Shown here piece after piece: positions 37,165 to 44,083 of a stretch of 44,083 nucleotides of DNA (its first letter is position 1; every line of letters starts with the position of its first letter). Under the pieces are notes generated by a model, which did not search any database, was not told the DNA's origin, and saw only the letters and a program-made list of their open reading frames with translations. Location of the stretch: positions 1 through 44,083 of the IMG/VR virus record IMGVR_UViG_3300025286_001980. One strand, written 5' to 3'. Made by a program: the position numbers and the translations under genes. This stretch comes from a virus.

Positions 37165-37554
37165 GTGCCTGAATATAGTTTTGAATGTGAGGACTGTCAG
37201 ACCCTGTTTATCGAGGTGTGGGCCATATCAGCCTACGACAAGAAGATAAAAAGTGTCCAATGCCCCGCATGTCATAGCAAGCACGTTTATCGTGACTACC
37301 AATCTGATCGAGTAACACCTAACTATATCAAGGGACTACACGAGTGTACAACCATTGGTGAGTATGCCGATAAGCAAACCGAGAAGTACGGCAAAGACAA
37401 GTGCGAGGAAATGACTCGCGGCTTTAATGAGTACCGTAACAAAAAGAGTACTAAAGAATTGCCGAAGGGTATGTCACGGATGGAAAGTACGGATCAACTA
37501 CCTAGCTCGCTCATCAAGAGTCAAGCTAAACGCAAACGTAAGAAGAAAGGCTAA
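37165..37554 (+). CDS. FmdB-like zinc-ribbon protein
   Basis: The 129-residue protein starts MPEYSFECEDCQTLF and has CPACHSKHVYRDY 30 residues later: the two CxxC pairs and the PxYxFxCxxC opening are those of the FmdB/CxxC putative regulatory zinc ribbon. The C-terminal half is basic (KSQAKRKRKKKG), suggesting nucleic-acid contact. It starts at GTG behind AAGGAG. GACCACTTTTAA at 37111 upstream also occurs at 26142, so the two operons may share control. Confidence 0.7.
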   Translation: MPEYSFECEDCQTLFIEVWAISAYDKKIKSVQCPACHSKHVYRDYQSDRVTPNYIKGLHECTTIGEYADKQTEKYGKDKCEEMTRGFNEYRNKKSTKELPKGMSRMESTDQLPSSLIKSQAKRKRKKKG

Positions 37555-37557
37555 ACT

Positions 37558-37962
37558 ATGGCACACTTTCACACGATTAAAGGCAATAAAAAGGATAATA
37601 CGGGCGAGCAGTCTGTAGATATCTTTACCTTCAAGGGTCAAGAAGATTTTCTAAATGATGAAGAGTGTCCTATGCTCGAAGCTCCTGGTGAAGACGTAGA
37701 CCTATTCACCTTAGTAGATGCCTATGCCATTCTAGTAAACAACGGTACAAGTATTAAGTACTATGTTAAGCGGGGTAAATACGGCAAGCTATTTAATCCT
37801 ATCGGAATGTACAGCGAAGGAACGCAGAGAAAACAACATCGTCATGCGGGCAAACCTGCTTGGGAATTTAAGCAGTGCTCCAAAAAGGTTTTTACACACT
37901 ATACTCATTTTTTACGTACTCGCAATGCTGCGTGGCTTAACAATGCGGAAAGGGAAGTTTAA
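37558..37962 (+). CDS. Hypothetical protein
   Basis: A 134-residue protein that I do not recognise. It starts MAHFHTIKGNKKDNTGEQS, contains KYYVKRGKYGKLFNPIG and a basic aromatic C-terminus. It follows the zinc-ribbon gene by three bases and its last base is the first of the next start, so it belongs to the replication operon. Confidence 0.55.
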   Translation: MAHFHTIKGNKKDNTGEQSVDIFTFKGQEDFLNDEECPMLEAPGEDVDLFTLVDAYAILVNNGTSIKYYVKRGKYGKLFNPIGMYSEGTQRKQHRHAGKPAWEFKQCSKKVFTHYTHFLRTRNAAWLNNAEREV

Positions 37963-38309
37963 TGGCAAAAGGCAAATTAACAAATATTGAAAAGTATGCA
38001 ATAGTGGGCATGTTGGAAGATGACCATTCTTTTGAAGATATAGCCAATGAGATTGGCCGTAGCCCTCGGACAGTAGAAAACTACGTCAAGAGTATAGAGG
38101 CAGAAGAAGAGGTTGTTGCTGAAGATACTAAAGAGAAGGGCAAGAATAAGTCACTTTTTGTACGCAAGACTGCGGGTCAGCAGCATGACGGTGTTAGTAT
38201 CATGACTGAATCAGAATCGGCCAGAGGCGAAGTCAAAAAGGGTAAATCTCAGAGTAAAATTAGTCGTAGACTACGAAAGGTTATTCACCAAATCTCTGAC
38301 GACGACTAA
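37962..38309 (+). CDS. Helix-turn-helix protein
   Basis: The 115-residue protein has an N-terminal helix-turn-helix: YAIVGMLEDDHSFEDIANEI as first helices and GRSPRTVENYVKSI as recognition helix, like sigma-70 region 4 or LuxR-type HTH domains. The rest is basic and low-complexity (KEKGKNKSLF, KKGKSQSKISRRLRK). It may be a transcription factor for this operon or the late genes. Coupled by overlap to both neighbours. Confidence 0.65.
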   Translation: MAKGKLTNIEKYAIVGMLEDDHSFEDIANEIGRSPRTVENYVKSIEAEEEVVAEDTKEKGKNKSLFVRKTAGQQHDGVSIMTESESARGEVKKGKSQSKISRRLRKVIHQISDDD

Positions 38310-38746
38310 TGGCCAAGCAAAGATCAGACAAAAGCCGCTATCAATCTCGGTATTCCCCACAGGGGTATGTTCACGCTGCTCAATATATAGCAGAATTAAT
38401 CTGTGAAAAAAAGGCAGTAGCAGATAAAACGGGTGAACTGCCCCTCAAGTTTTGGGAGCTACCCGACTGGAAAAAGTTCTATCAATATCAAGTAGTATTA
38501 GCCAATCGGCTCATGAAGGCCCACGGCGAACACGCTATTATTTCAGCCCTGCGTGACAACCGGACATGGAAAACATGGTCGTTGCGTAGTCCTTGGCTAG
38601 TTAAAGTTATTGAAGAATATGTGGAAAAGGCTGAGCTTTCTCGTAAGATTGCTGAAGAAGTTGAATACGACTTTTCTGAAAAGAAAACTTTCGATAGCAA
38701 CAATAAGAAAAAATCAGTAATATCAAAGCTGAAGGATTTAGAATGA
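38309..38746 (+). CDS. Hypothetical protein upstream of recombinase
   Basis: A 145-residue basic protein that I do not recognise. It is largely helical with Trp-rich parts (KFWELPDWKKFYQYQ, TWKTWSLRSPWL) and a Lys-rich tail. Its start and stop overlap the neighbouring HTH and recombinase genes, so a role with the recombinase or in replication is plausible. Confidence 0.55.
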   Translation: MAKQRSDKSRYQSRYSPQGYVHAAQYIAELICEKKAVADKTGELPLKFWELPDWKKFYQYQVVLANRLMKAHGEHAIISALRDNRTWKTWSLRSPWLVKVIEEYVEKAELSRKIAEEVEYDFSEKKTFDSNNKKKSVISKLKDLE

Positions 38747-39756
38747 CTAAGAAACCGGATTTTGACAAGGACATTGCAAAAGAATTTGGGGATGTACTAC
38801 TAGACCCCGCCTACATCATAGATAACCCACCGCCCCTTATTCCGCTAACCCCTAAGCTCGACATAGCTCTTGGGGGTGGCGTTCCTGAAGGCTCTCTGTT
38901 TATTATGACTGGGCCAGAAAAGGTGGGAAAGACAACGGTAGCACTACACTTCTGCAAAAACGCTCAGAGGGTATTGCTGGCAGATGGGTCACGCAGAAAG
39001 ATTATGTACGGCAATATAGAAGGTCGTCTCAAGAAGCGTGACCTAGAGGGCATAAACGGCCTAGACTTAGACCCAGACTACTTGCGGATAGTGGGATCGA
39101 CTAAGGGTAATATCTTGTCGGGTGAAAAGTATCTGGCCATCTTTGATAACATGGTACATCATATTCCTAATTCTGTAGGAGTGATAGACTCTTTCTCTGC
39201 CCTTGCTTCTGAAAAAGAATTAAAGGAAGACTTAGCAGACGCACAAGTGGCGGTCATGCAAAAGTTTATTGCTAAGTTCACACGTAGATTTGCTAACGTG
39301 CTCCCCATTAATCGAGTAACCCTGGTAGGCATTACGCATATCATGGCGAACATTGGTGCGATGGGCAACGCAAAAAAGAAGGTGGAGAAGTCTGGTAACG
39401 CCCTAAAATATGCTCAGGACGTAAAGCTATACGCTACACATAGAGAGCCCTTGAAGCAAGGAGAGTATCAGATAGGGCAGAAGATTAATTGGATCGTAGA
39501 AAACACGGCAACGAACACCGCTCCTGGTCAAAAGGTACAGTGCTATATGAAATATGGCCGTGGCATTTGGGAAGAGATGGAGCTAATCGACCTAGCTTGC
39601 GACTTCGGAATATTGAAAAAGTCAGGAGCCTGGATTAAGTTCAACGATGGCAGCCAGTATCAGGGTAAACCAAACGCTGCTGCCTTTTTAGAGCAAGATC
39701 GAACAGCCTTTGACCAATTAAATGCCGAGGTCAGAGTGATGGCGGGACTTGAGTAA
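38743..39756 (+). CDS. RecA/UvsX-like recombinase
   Basis: The 337-residue protein has a RecA-type ATPase core: ALGGGVPEGSLFIMTGPEKVGKTT with Walker A at residues 57-65, VGVIDSFSAL as Walker B, a loop region (NIGAMGNAKKKVEKSGNAL) resembling L2, and a basic segment after it. The short N-terminus and the GGGVPxGS form are like UvsX and phage RecA relatives. It would pair strands in recombination-driven replication and repair. It lies with a nuclease, helicase and primase. Start overlaps the preceding stop. Confidence 0.85.
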   Translation: MTKKPDFDKDIAKEFGDVLLDPAYIIDNPPPLIPLTPKLDIALGGGVPEGSLFIMTGPEKVGKTTVALHFCKNAQRVLLADGSRRKIMYGNIEGRLKKRDLEGINGLDLDPDYLRIVGSTKGNILSGEKYLAIFDNMVHHIPNSVGVIDSFSALASEKELKEDLADAQVAVMQKFIAKFTRRFANVLPINRVTLVGITHIMANIGAMGNAKKKVEKSGNALKYAQDVKLYATHREPLKQGEYQIGQKINWIVENTATNTAPGQKVQCYMKYGRGIWEEMELIDLACDFGILKKSGAWIKFNDGSQYQGKPNAAAFLEQDRTAFDQLNAEVRVMAGLE

Positions 39757-39759
39757 CAA

Positions 39760-40170
39760 ATGAAAACTCGTGATCTAAACGGGGATATAGTAGACTGGAA
39801 GCCAAAGGGCGAAGTGGTAGCGGCTCAGGATAAGCGTAGTCGCTCTAAGCTACACCTGGATGTTCGGCGTATACTTTATGACCTGTTCCCCACATCACAA
39901 ATAACAGAAGAGGTTCCGATCCCAGTTAGACGAGGGACGACTCAATATTTTGATTTCTTTATTAACGATATTAAGCTTGCCGTAGAAGCACACGGTATCC
40001 AGCACTATAAATACAATAGTATGTATCACTCGACGACTGCTCATTTTTTACAGCAAAAGAAAAGAGATATAGATAAGAGAGAGTGGTGCGAGATTAACAA
40101 TATTACTTTGATCGAACTACCTTATAGTGAAGGTGATGAAGAATGGCGAACCCGAATACAGAATCGCTAA
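39760..40170 (+). CDS. PD-(D/E)XK-like endonuclease (Vsr/DUF559-type)
   Basis: The 136-residue protein shows TTQYFDFFINDIKLAVEAHG, where Asp and Glu with the following His fit the D...E-x-H core of Vsr-like/ERT nucleases, then KRDIDKREWCEINNITLIELP, like the Lys/Arg-rich end of that fold. An N-terminal Lys/Arg-rich helix could bind DNA. Placed between recombinase and helicase, it may act as a recombination endonuclease or Holliday-junction-type enzyme. The exact class is unsure. Its end overlaps the next gene by 28 bp. Confidence 0.65.
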   Translation: MKTRDLNGDIVDWKPKGEVVAAQDKRSRSKLHLDVRRILYDLFPTSQITEEVPIPVRRGTTQYFDFFINDIKLAVEAHGIQHYKYNSMYHSTTAHFLQQKKRDIDKREWCEINNITLIELPYSEGDEEWRTRIQNR

Positions 40171-40637
40171 CTCCAAAGCAGCGACTCGACCAGCTAGATA
40201 CAGTTTTAAACGAATACGAGGCTAGACTTGGCCTTGCTGAGTTTAATGAGGACCACGATGGGTCTGAGATCAATACGTATCTTGGTATGGATCGTCGGCA
40301 AATGGAGAAATTAACTGTCGAAGACTGTGCTGAGATCGCTATGATCTTAGACAGCTTTGCTTTTCATTTGCAGAGAGCCCTTAATAGAGAGACTGCAAGG
40401 GTTAACTGGTCAAAGAATGTACTGAGAGAAATGATCTCCGGTCGAGAGTCCCAGTATAATGGCTCTTGGGACAGTCAGTTTGTACAGGCTATTAAAGAGA
40501 ATAGCTATGCGAAAGGTGTTTTTAAAATACAGAACTATGCTCAACAGCGGGCTGATAGGATTACATACTTGGCGACCTCGGTTAGAAGCCGCAGTAATCT
40601 ATTTATGAATCTACAAAAGGCAAAGGCAATGCGATGA
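40143..40637 (+). CDS. Hypothetical replication-region protein
   Basis: A 164-residue helical protein that I do not recognise (starts MANPNTESLTPKQRLDQLDT; contains LDSFAFHLQRALNRETARVNW). It begins inside the nuclease gene and its stop overlaps the next start. A mediator or loader role with the recombinase or helicase is possible from position only. Confidence 0.55.
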   Translation: MANPNTESLTPKQRLDQLDTVLNEYEARLGLAEFNEDHDGSEINTYLGMDRRQMEKLTVEDCAEIAMILDSFAFHLQRALNRETARVNWSKNVLREMISGRESQYNGSWDSQFVQAIKENSYAKGVFKIQNYAQQRADRITYLATSVRSRSNLFMNLQKAKAMR

Positions 40638-41182
40638 ATAAAAAAGAAAGAATAGCTAGACTATTATCGAAGTTAAATCCCGAAGACTTGGAAGAGTTGG
40701 AGTCGGTACTGTCAGAAAATTTAGAAGAAGAAGTAGAAGAAGATGAGGTAGAAGATCAGACACCGCCCAATCAGCATCAAATCCGTGGCCCCAAGCCCAA
40801 TAGGAGAAGGGGGAAGGGTAGGCGTAATACGAACCAGCCTCAAAGTAAAGGTAAAAAACGTAAAGAAAATCGCACCGCCGTCAAGTCAAAACAGCGGGCC
40901 TGTCGTATACTTCCCTTTGAGACGGGTGATCGTGATAATAAATTTCACGAGATTTTAGACAATCCTAGTTTAGACCCCGCAGAACAGGCAGAATTAGCTC
41001 AGGCAGCAGAGGCAGATAAAGCAGACCGTAAGGTTCGTAGCAGTAGAGCTAAAAAGCGACCTAATCCTATGGTTGAGGTTCGTTGCCACACCTGCGGAGA
41101 AGTAGAACAGGTGTCTGGCTCCTTAGTTTCTAATGCAAGTAGATATAAGTGTAACTCGTGTTCAGGGAGTGCTTGTGGATGA
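40634..41182 (+). CDS. Basic, zinc-knuckle protein
   Basis: The 182-residue protein has a Glu-rich N-terminal helix, a strongly basic middle (GPKPNRRRGKGRRNTN, KGKKRKENR) and a C-terminal CHTCGE...CNSC zinc ribbon. It probably binds nucleic acid. It ends inside the helicase start, so it may be a helicase partner. Family unknown. Confidence 0.6.
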   Translation: MNKKERIARLLSKLNPEDLEELESVLSENLEEEVEEDEVEDQTPPNQHQIRGPKPNRRRGKGRRNTNQPQSKGKKRKENRTAVKSKQRACRILPFETGDRDNKFHEILDNPSLDPAEQAELAQAAEADKADRKVRSSRAKKRPNPMVEVRCHTCGEVEQVSGSLVSNASRYKCNSCSGSACG

Positions 41183-42618
41183 TATTAAGTGACGCCGCCG
41201 CAGAACGTGCCGTTCTTGCAGGAATTACTAGGTATGGAAACGAAGCATATTACGATGTCGCAGACTTGGTAAATAGTGAAACCTTCACTATTGAATCCAA
41301 CAATGTTATTTATGCGTGTGTCCAACGCCTCATGCAGGAAGACGACACTAGGAAGATTGACATTGCTTCGATCCTATCTTCTGCCAAGGAGCTAGGTCTA
41401 TCAGATTTCTTAAATCAGAAACAAGAAATCAACCACCTTTCAGCCATCTTTAAGTTTCCAGTCCTGCTAGACAACGTGCGTAGGTTTGCCGCCAAGATAC
41501 GCAAGCTGCAAATCGCACGAATGATGTACGAGCAGCTAGAAGAGACTAAAGATAAATACCTGCATATCAAAGGCGACGAACCCGTCTCTCATATTCTAGG
41601 CATTGCCGAAGAGTCCATCTTCGACTTCACCAGTTTACTTAACGATAATGACGATACCCCCCAAAAGGTATTTGAAGACATAGAGGAGTATCTAGATGAG
41701 CTTAGTTCAAACCCTGTTGACCAGATTGGAATACCCACTGGCTTTTCAAAATACGACTTTGCTATTGGCGGCGGGCTCAGGCGTGGTACTGTTAACGTTA
41801 TTGGTGCTCGTCCGAAGGTTGGAAAGACCCTAATGGCCGAGAACGTCGGCATTGCGATTGCTAAAGGCGGCATTCCTGTACTCAACCTTGATACTGAAAT
41901 GCGTAAGAAGGATCACCAAGACCGTGGTATGGCCATGCTGTCTTACGAAAGCGACAACAAGGTTACTATTAACGACGTTGAAACGGGCCAGTTCACAGAT
42001 GACTTAAAGCAATTGGGCATTGAGAATAAAGATATTGAATATTATCATAAGAATGTTGGGGGCAGACCATTTGAAGATCAGCTTTCAATTATGAGACGTT
42101 GGATTGCTCGCACTGTTGGCGTAAACGATCAGGGTAAAGCAAACGACTGCGTTATTATTTATGATTATTTAAAACTGATGGACTCAGCCGATCTTCGCGG
42201 AGACATGAAAGAGTTCCAGGTGCTAGGGTTCATGATGACCGCCCTGCACAATTTTGCACTACGTTACGACGTACCCGTTTTAACTTTCATCCAACTAAAC
42301 CGCGATGGTATTAATAAAGAAACGACAGACACGGCCAGTGGCTCTGATCGAGTCATTTGGCTATGTTCTAACTTCACTATCTATAAGCATAAGTCAGACG
42401 AAGAAATAGCAAAAGACGGGCCAGAGAATGGTAATAGAAAATTGGTTCCGGTAATCGCTCGCCACGGAGAAGGCTTGGACGATGGAGACTACATCAATAT
42501 ACTAATGAAGGGTAAGTACGCCAAACTAATTCAGGGCTATACCGCATATGAATTAGACGGTGGAATAGGAACCGGTGACGATGACTATGCAGAACAAGAA
42601 GCAGACGTACCATTCTAA
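41179..42618 (+). CDS. DnaB-like replicative helicase
   Basis: The 479-residue protein has the DnaB N-terminal helical domain (SDAAAERAVLAGITRYG, SETFTIESNNVIY) and a RecA-type C-terminal motor: GTVNVIGARPKVGKTLMAEN (Walker A), PVLNLDTEMRKKDHQDR (H1a), VIIYDYLKLMD (Walker B) and LTFIQLNRDG (H3). It unwinds DNA as a ring, driven by NTP hydrolysis. ATG 41179 is chosen over an upstream start at 41158 because it matches the family's typical start near the SDxxAExxVL block. Its 3' end overlaps the primase gene. The C-terminal end (DDDYAEQEADVPF) is acidic and SSB-tip-like. Confidence 0.9.
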   Translation: MILSDAAAERAVLAGITRYGNEAYYDVADLVNSETFTIESNNVIYACVQRLMQEDDTRKIDIASILSSAKELGLSDFLNQKQEINHLSAIFKFPVLLDNVRRFAAKIRKLQIARMMYEQLEETKDKYLHIKGDEPVSHILGIAEESIFDFTSLLNDNDDTPQKVFEDIEEYLDELSSNPVDQIGIPTGFSKYDFAIGGGLRRGTVNVIGARPKVGKTLMAENVGIAIAKGGIPVLNLDTEMRKKDHQDRGMAMLSYESDNKVTINDVETGQFTDDLKQLGIENKDIEYYHKNVGGRPFEDQLSIMRRWIARTVGVNDQGKANDCVIIYDYLKLMDSADLRGDMKEFQVLGFMMTALHNFALRYDVPVLTFIQLNRDGINKETTDTASGSDRVIWLCSNFTIYKHKSDEEIAKDGPENGNRKLVPVIARHGEGLDDGDYINILMKGKYAKLIQGYTAYELDGGIGTGDDDYAEQEADVPF

Positions 42619-43738
42619 GTACAAAGATCAAGAGAAGCTAAACGGGCTTACTGATCTAGTATTAGATAATATCGAGCAAGTATATGAATACTTTGACTTG
42701 GAGTCTCGTCGTGGAGAAAAGGTTATCTTTTCATCGTGCTTTATTCATGGCGGCGATAATACTTCGGCGTTGAATCTTTACTATAACGCCGACTATAGAG
42801 TCCACTACAAATGTCGAACTCATGAGTGTGAGAGGCATTTTGGAACGTCTCTCCTGAGTATGATCCGAGGCGGTCTGTCTCACCTTCGCTACGGCTGGAA
42901 ATCGGCTGGCGATAGAACTGTTTCTTTCGATGCCACCGTAGAGTTTCTATTAGAAAAGTTCGATCTAAAATTCTCTAAGCTCAGTGGAGCTACCCATAGT
43001 CAAGACCATCAAGAGTTTTGCAAGCTAATTAATACTTTAAGCCATCAAGATACTCCCTCTAGTGGAATTGTTACCAAAGACTTCTATAGGAGTAAGGTGG
43101 ATATACCTTCGCAGTATTACTTGCAGCGGGGATATTCTATTGAAGTGTTAGATGATTATGATGTGGGTACTTGTAAAACATATAAAAAGCCCATGTATAA
43201 TCGAGCCACAGTTCCAGTATACGATGCTAGCGGAGAACATATCATAGGCTTTACAGGACGTAGTATATTTGGAGTATGCGATGAGTGTAAGTCCTATCAC
43301 GATCCTAGTAAAGATTGCTATTTTTTTCCAAAGTGGAAGCATACAAAAGGCTTTGAGAAGGAAAAGTGTTTGTATAATTACTGGAAGGCAAAGCAGCACA
43401 TCCAGAAAACTGGAGTTATTATTTTAGTTGAATCTCCTGGGAATGTGTGGAGACTAGAAGAGGCAGGAATACATAATTCCGTAGGGCTATTCGGAGCGGT
43501 GCTACACGACTCTCAGAAAGCATTAATAGACGAGTCAGGAGCATTGTCCATTATAGCCTTGATGGATAACGACGAAGCAGGACAACGAGCGGCAGAAGAA
43601 ATTACTAAGAAGTGTAGCAAAGCGTACCGCCTATACTTCCCCTCTTTTGACGGGGGCGATATAGCGGACCTAAACATAGACAGTATTACTGAAGATATAA
43701 AGCCATATATTGATTTGGCCAAGGAGAATTATCAATGA
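42581..43738 (+). CDS. DnaG-like primase (TOPRIM)
   Basis: The 385-residue protein has an N-terminal zinc-binding segment (CFIHGG then HYKCRTHEC, CHC2-like) and a TOPRIM domain: VIILVESPGNVWRLEEAG with the catalytic Glu, GLFGAVL and SIIALMDNDEAGQRAAEE with the DxD acidic pair. It is shorter than host DnaG (about 580 residues) and lacks an obvious C-terminal helicase-binding domain; the overlap with the helicase gene suggests a direct partnership. It makes RNA primers. Several in-frame starts (42575 GTG, 42581 and 42587 ATG) lie close together; 42581 is a compromise. Confidence 0.88.
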   Translation: MTMQNKKQTYHSKYKDQEKLNGLTDLVLDNIEQVYEYFDLESRRGEKVIFSSCFIHGGDNTSALNLYYNADYRVHYKCRTHECERHFGTSLLSMIRGGLSHLRYGWKSAGDRTVSFDATVEFLLEKFDLKFSKLSGATHSQDHQEFCKLINTLSHQDTPSSGIVTKDFYRSKVDIPSQYYLQRGYSIEVLDDYDVGTCKTYKKPMYNRATVPVYDASGEHIIGFTGRSIFGVCDECKSYHDPSKDCYFFPKWKHTKGFEKEKCLYNYWKAKQHIQKTGVIILVESPGNVWRLEEAGIHNSVGLFGAVLHDSQKALIDESGALSIIALMDNDEAGQRAAEEITKKCSKAYRLYFPSFDGGDIADLNIDSITEDIKPYIDLAKENYQ

Positions 43739-43968
43739 GTGAAACAAGAACACATGCACTAGACTACCTAGTAAACAAGGCTAAGTCCGACAGATCAAAG
43801 GCACTCATGTCTCTGACCCTACTGCTAGATAAGTCGGTAGGAATTGGCGACCACTCTACCGGAGACTTCCAGAAGAACCTTGACGAAGCACTCGATCAGC
43901 TAGTTGATGCTAAAGACCGTCTAGATATTCTACGCGAAACATTTGGGCGGGAGGAAGGTACAAAATGA
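43735..43968 (+). CDS. Small hypothetical protein
   Basis: A 77-residue helical protein with an Asp/Leu-rich pattern (LTLLLDKSVGIGDHSTGDFQ, LDEALDQLVDAKDRLDIL). Not recognised. It overlaps the primase stop (ATGA) and the following kinase start (ATGA). Confidence 0.5.
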   Translation: MSETRTHALDYLVNKAKSDRSKALMSLTLLLDKSVGIGDHSTGDFQKNLDEALDQLVDAKDRLDILRETFGREEGTK

Positions 43969-44083
43969 CGCAAATAATTGGATTTGCTGGTAAAAAGCAA
44001 AGTGGCAAAAACACGGCTTGTAACTTCATTATGATGCTTAAACTGAAGCAGTATAATATTTCTAGGAATATTAGAATTAATGA
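43965..44083 (+). CDS. Deoxynucleoside monophosphate kinase-like protein, N-terminal part (runs off window)
   Basis: The last 39 codons encode MTQIIGFAGKKQSGKNTACN, with the P-loop GKKQSGKNT. This opening is characteristic of phage dNMP kinases of the T4 gene 1 type, which phosphorylate dNMPs to dNDPs. The rest lies outside. Its start overlaps the previous stop. The call rests on the P-loop and nucleotide-metabolism context only. Confidence 0.65.
   Translation, partial: MTQIIGFAGKKQSGKNTACNFIMMLKLKQYNISRNIRIN

Noticed and set aside
1-44083. CRISPR arrays, insertion sequences, integrase or attachment sites
   Set aside because: No spaced repeat array, transposase or integrase pattern was seen on either strand; the only notable repeats are the two 18-bp tandem duplications.

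Overview
The window looks like part of the genome of a large lytic tailed bacteriophage (or a close metagenomic relative). Every gene I can support lies on the + strand. Genes are packed head to tail with ATGA, GTGA and TAATG overlaps. The mix is typical of a large phage: SSB, dUTPase, ThyX, an intein-bearing class II ribonucleotide reductase, a RecA/UvsX-like recombinase, a DnaB-like helicase, a DnaG-like primase, a dNMP kinase, a tRNA, a tmRNA, and many tiny membrane proteins. I saw no host housekeeping operons. The exported and lipoprotein genes and the O-antigen-like sugar genes hint at a Gram-negative host, but the host cannot be named from sequence alone.

Layout. (1) Positions 1-8028 are a surface-sugar cassette: the end of a sugar C-methyltransferase, a hexapeptide acyltransferase, three paralogous glycosyltransferases, two DegT-family PLP enzymes (one with the His of 3-dehydratases, one with the Lys of aminotransferases), a formyltransferase, a HAD phosphatase or mutase and an NTF2-like protein. 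Together they could make and attach an N-formylated or deoxy sugar. (2) Positions 8140-16885 hold SSB, an O-methyltransferase, an FkbM methyltransferase, ThyX, a lipoprotein, GlmS, an ornithine-cyclodeaminase-like enzyme, tRNA-Val(UAC), an exported pyroglutamyl-peptidase-like protein and small unknowns. (3) Positions 16941-17425 carry a small membrane protein followed by a circularly permuted, two-piece tmRNA gene with the tag GVVDNYALAA. (4) Positions 17477-26134 mix metabolic genes (aldehyde dehydrogenase, VOC protein, fourth glycosyltransferase, dUTPase, GMP reductase, lysine-6-dehydrogenase-like enzyme) with a cluster of tiny membrane and soluble proteins and an HNH protein. (5) Positions 26135-29529 start with a symmetric regulatory region and hold a ClpP-like protease, a DeoC-like protein, a probable abundant virion protein in its own unit, and a dCMP deaminase broken by an 18-bp tandem duplication. 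(6) Positions 29530-29862 have no convincing gene but a promoter-like box, hairpins and a strong terminator: a candidate ncRNA or attenuator ahead of nrdJ. (7) Positions 29863-36382 hold nrdJ with its intein, a papain-like protease, a Cys-rich membrane protein and a holin-like gene. (8) Positions 36447-44083 carry small Zn proteins, then the replication/recombination block: HTH protein, recombinase, PD-(D/E)XK-like nuclease, helicase, primase and dNMP kinase.

Working together, nrdJ, the deaminase, dUTPase, ThyX, GMP reductase and dNMP kinase would feed nucleotide supply, while SSB, recombinase, nuclease, helicase and primase copy and recombine the genome. The tmRNA and tRNA would support late translation. 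The sugar cassette plus GlmS would alter a glycan of the host surface or of the virion. The most unusual element is the permuted tmRNA, supported by acceptor-stem, long-helix, pseudoknot and tag evidence. Two perfect 18-bp tandem duplications inside genes should be checked against raw reads.
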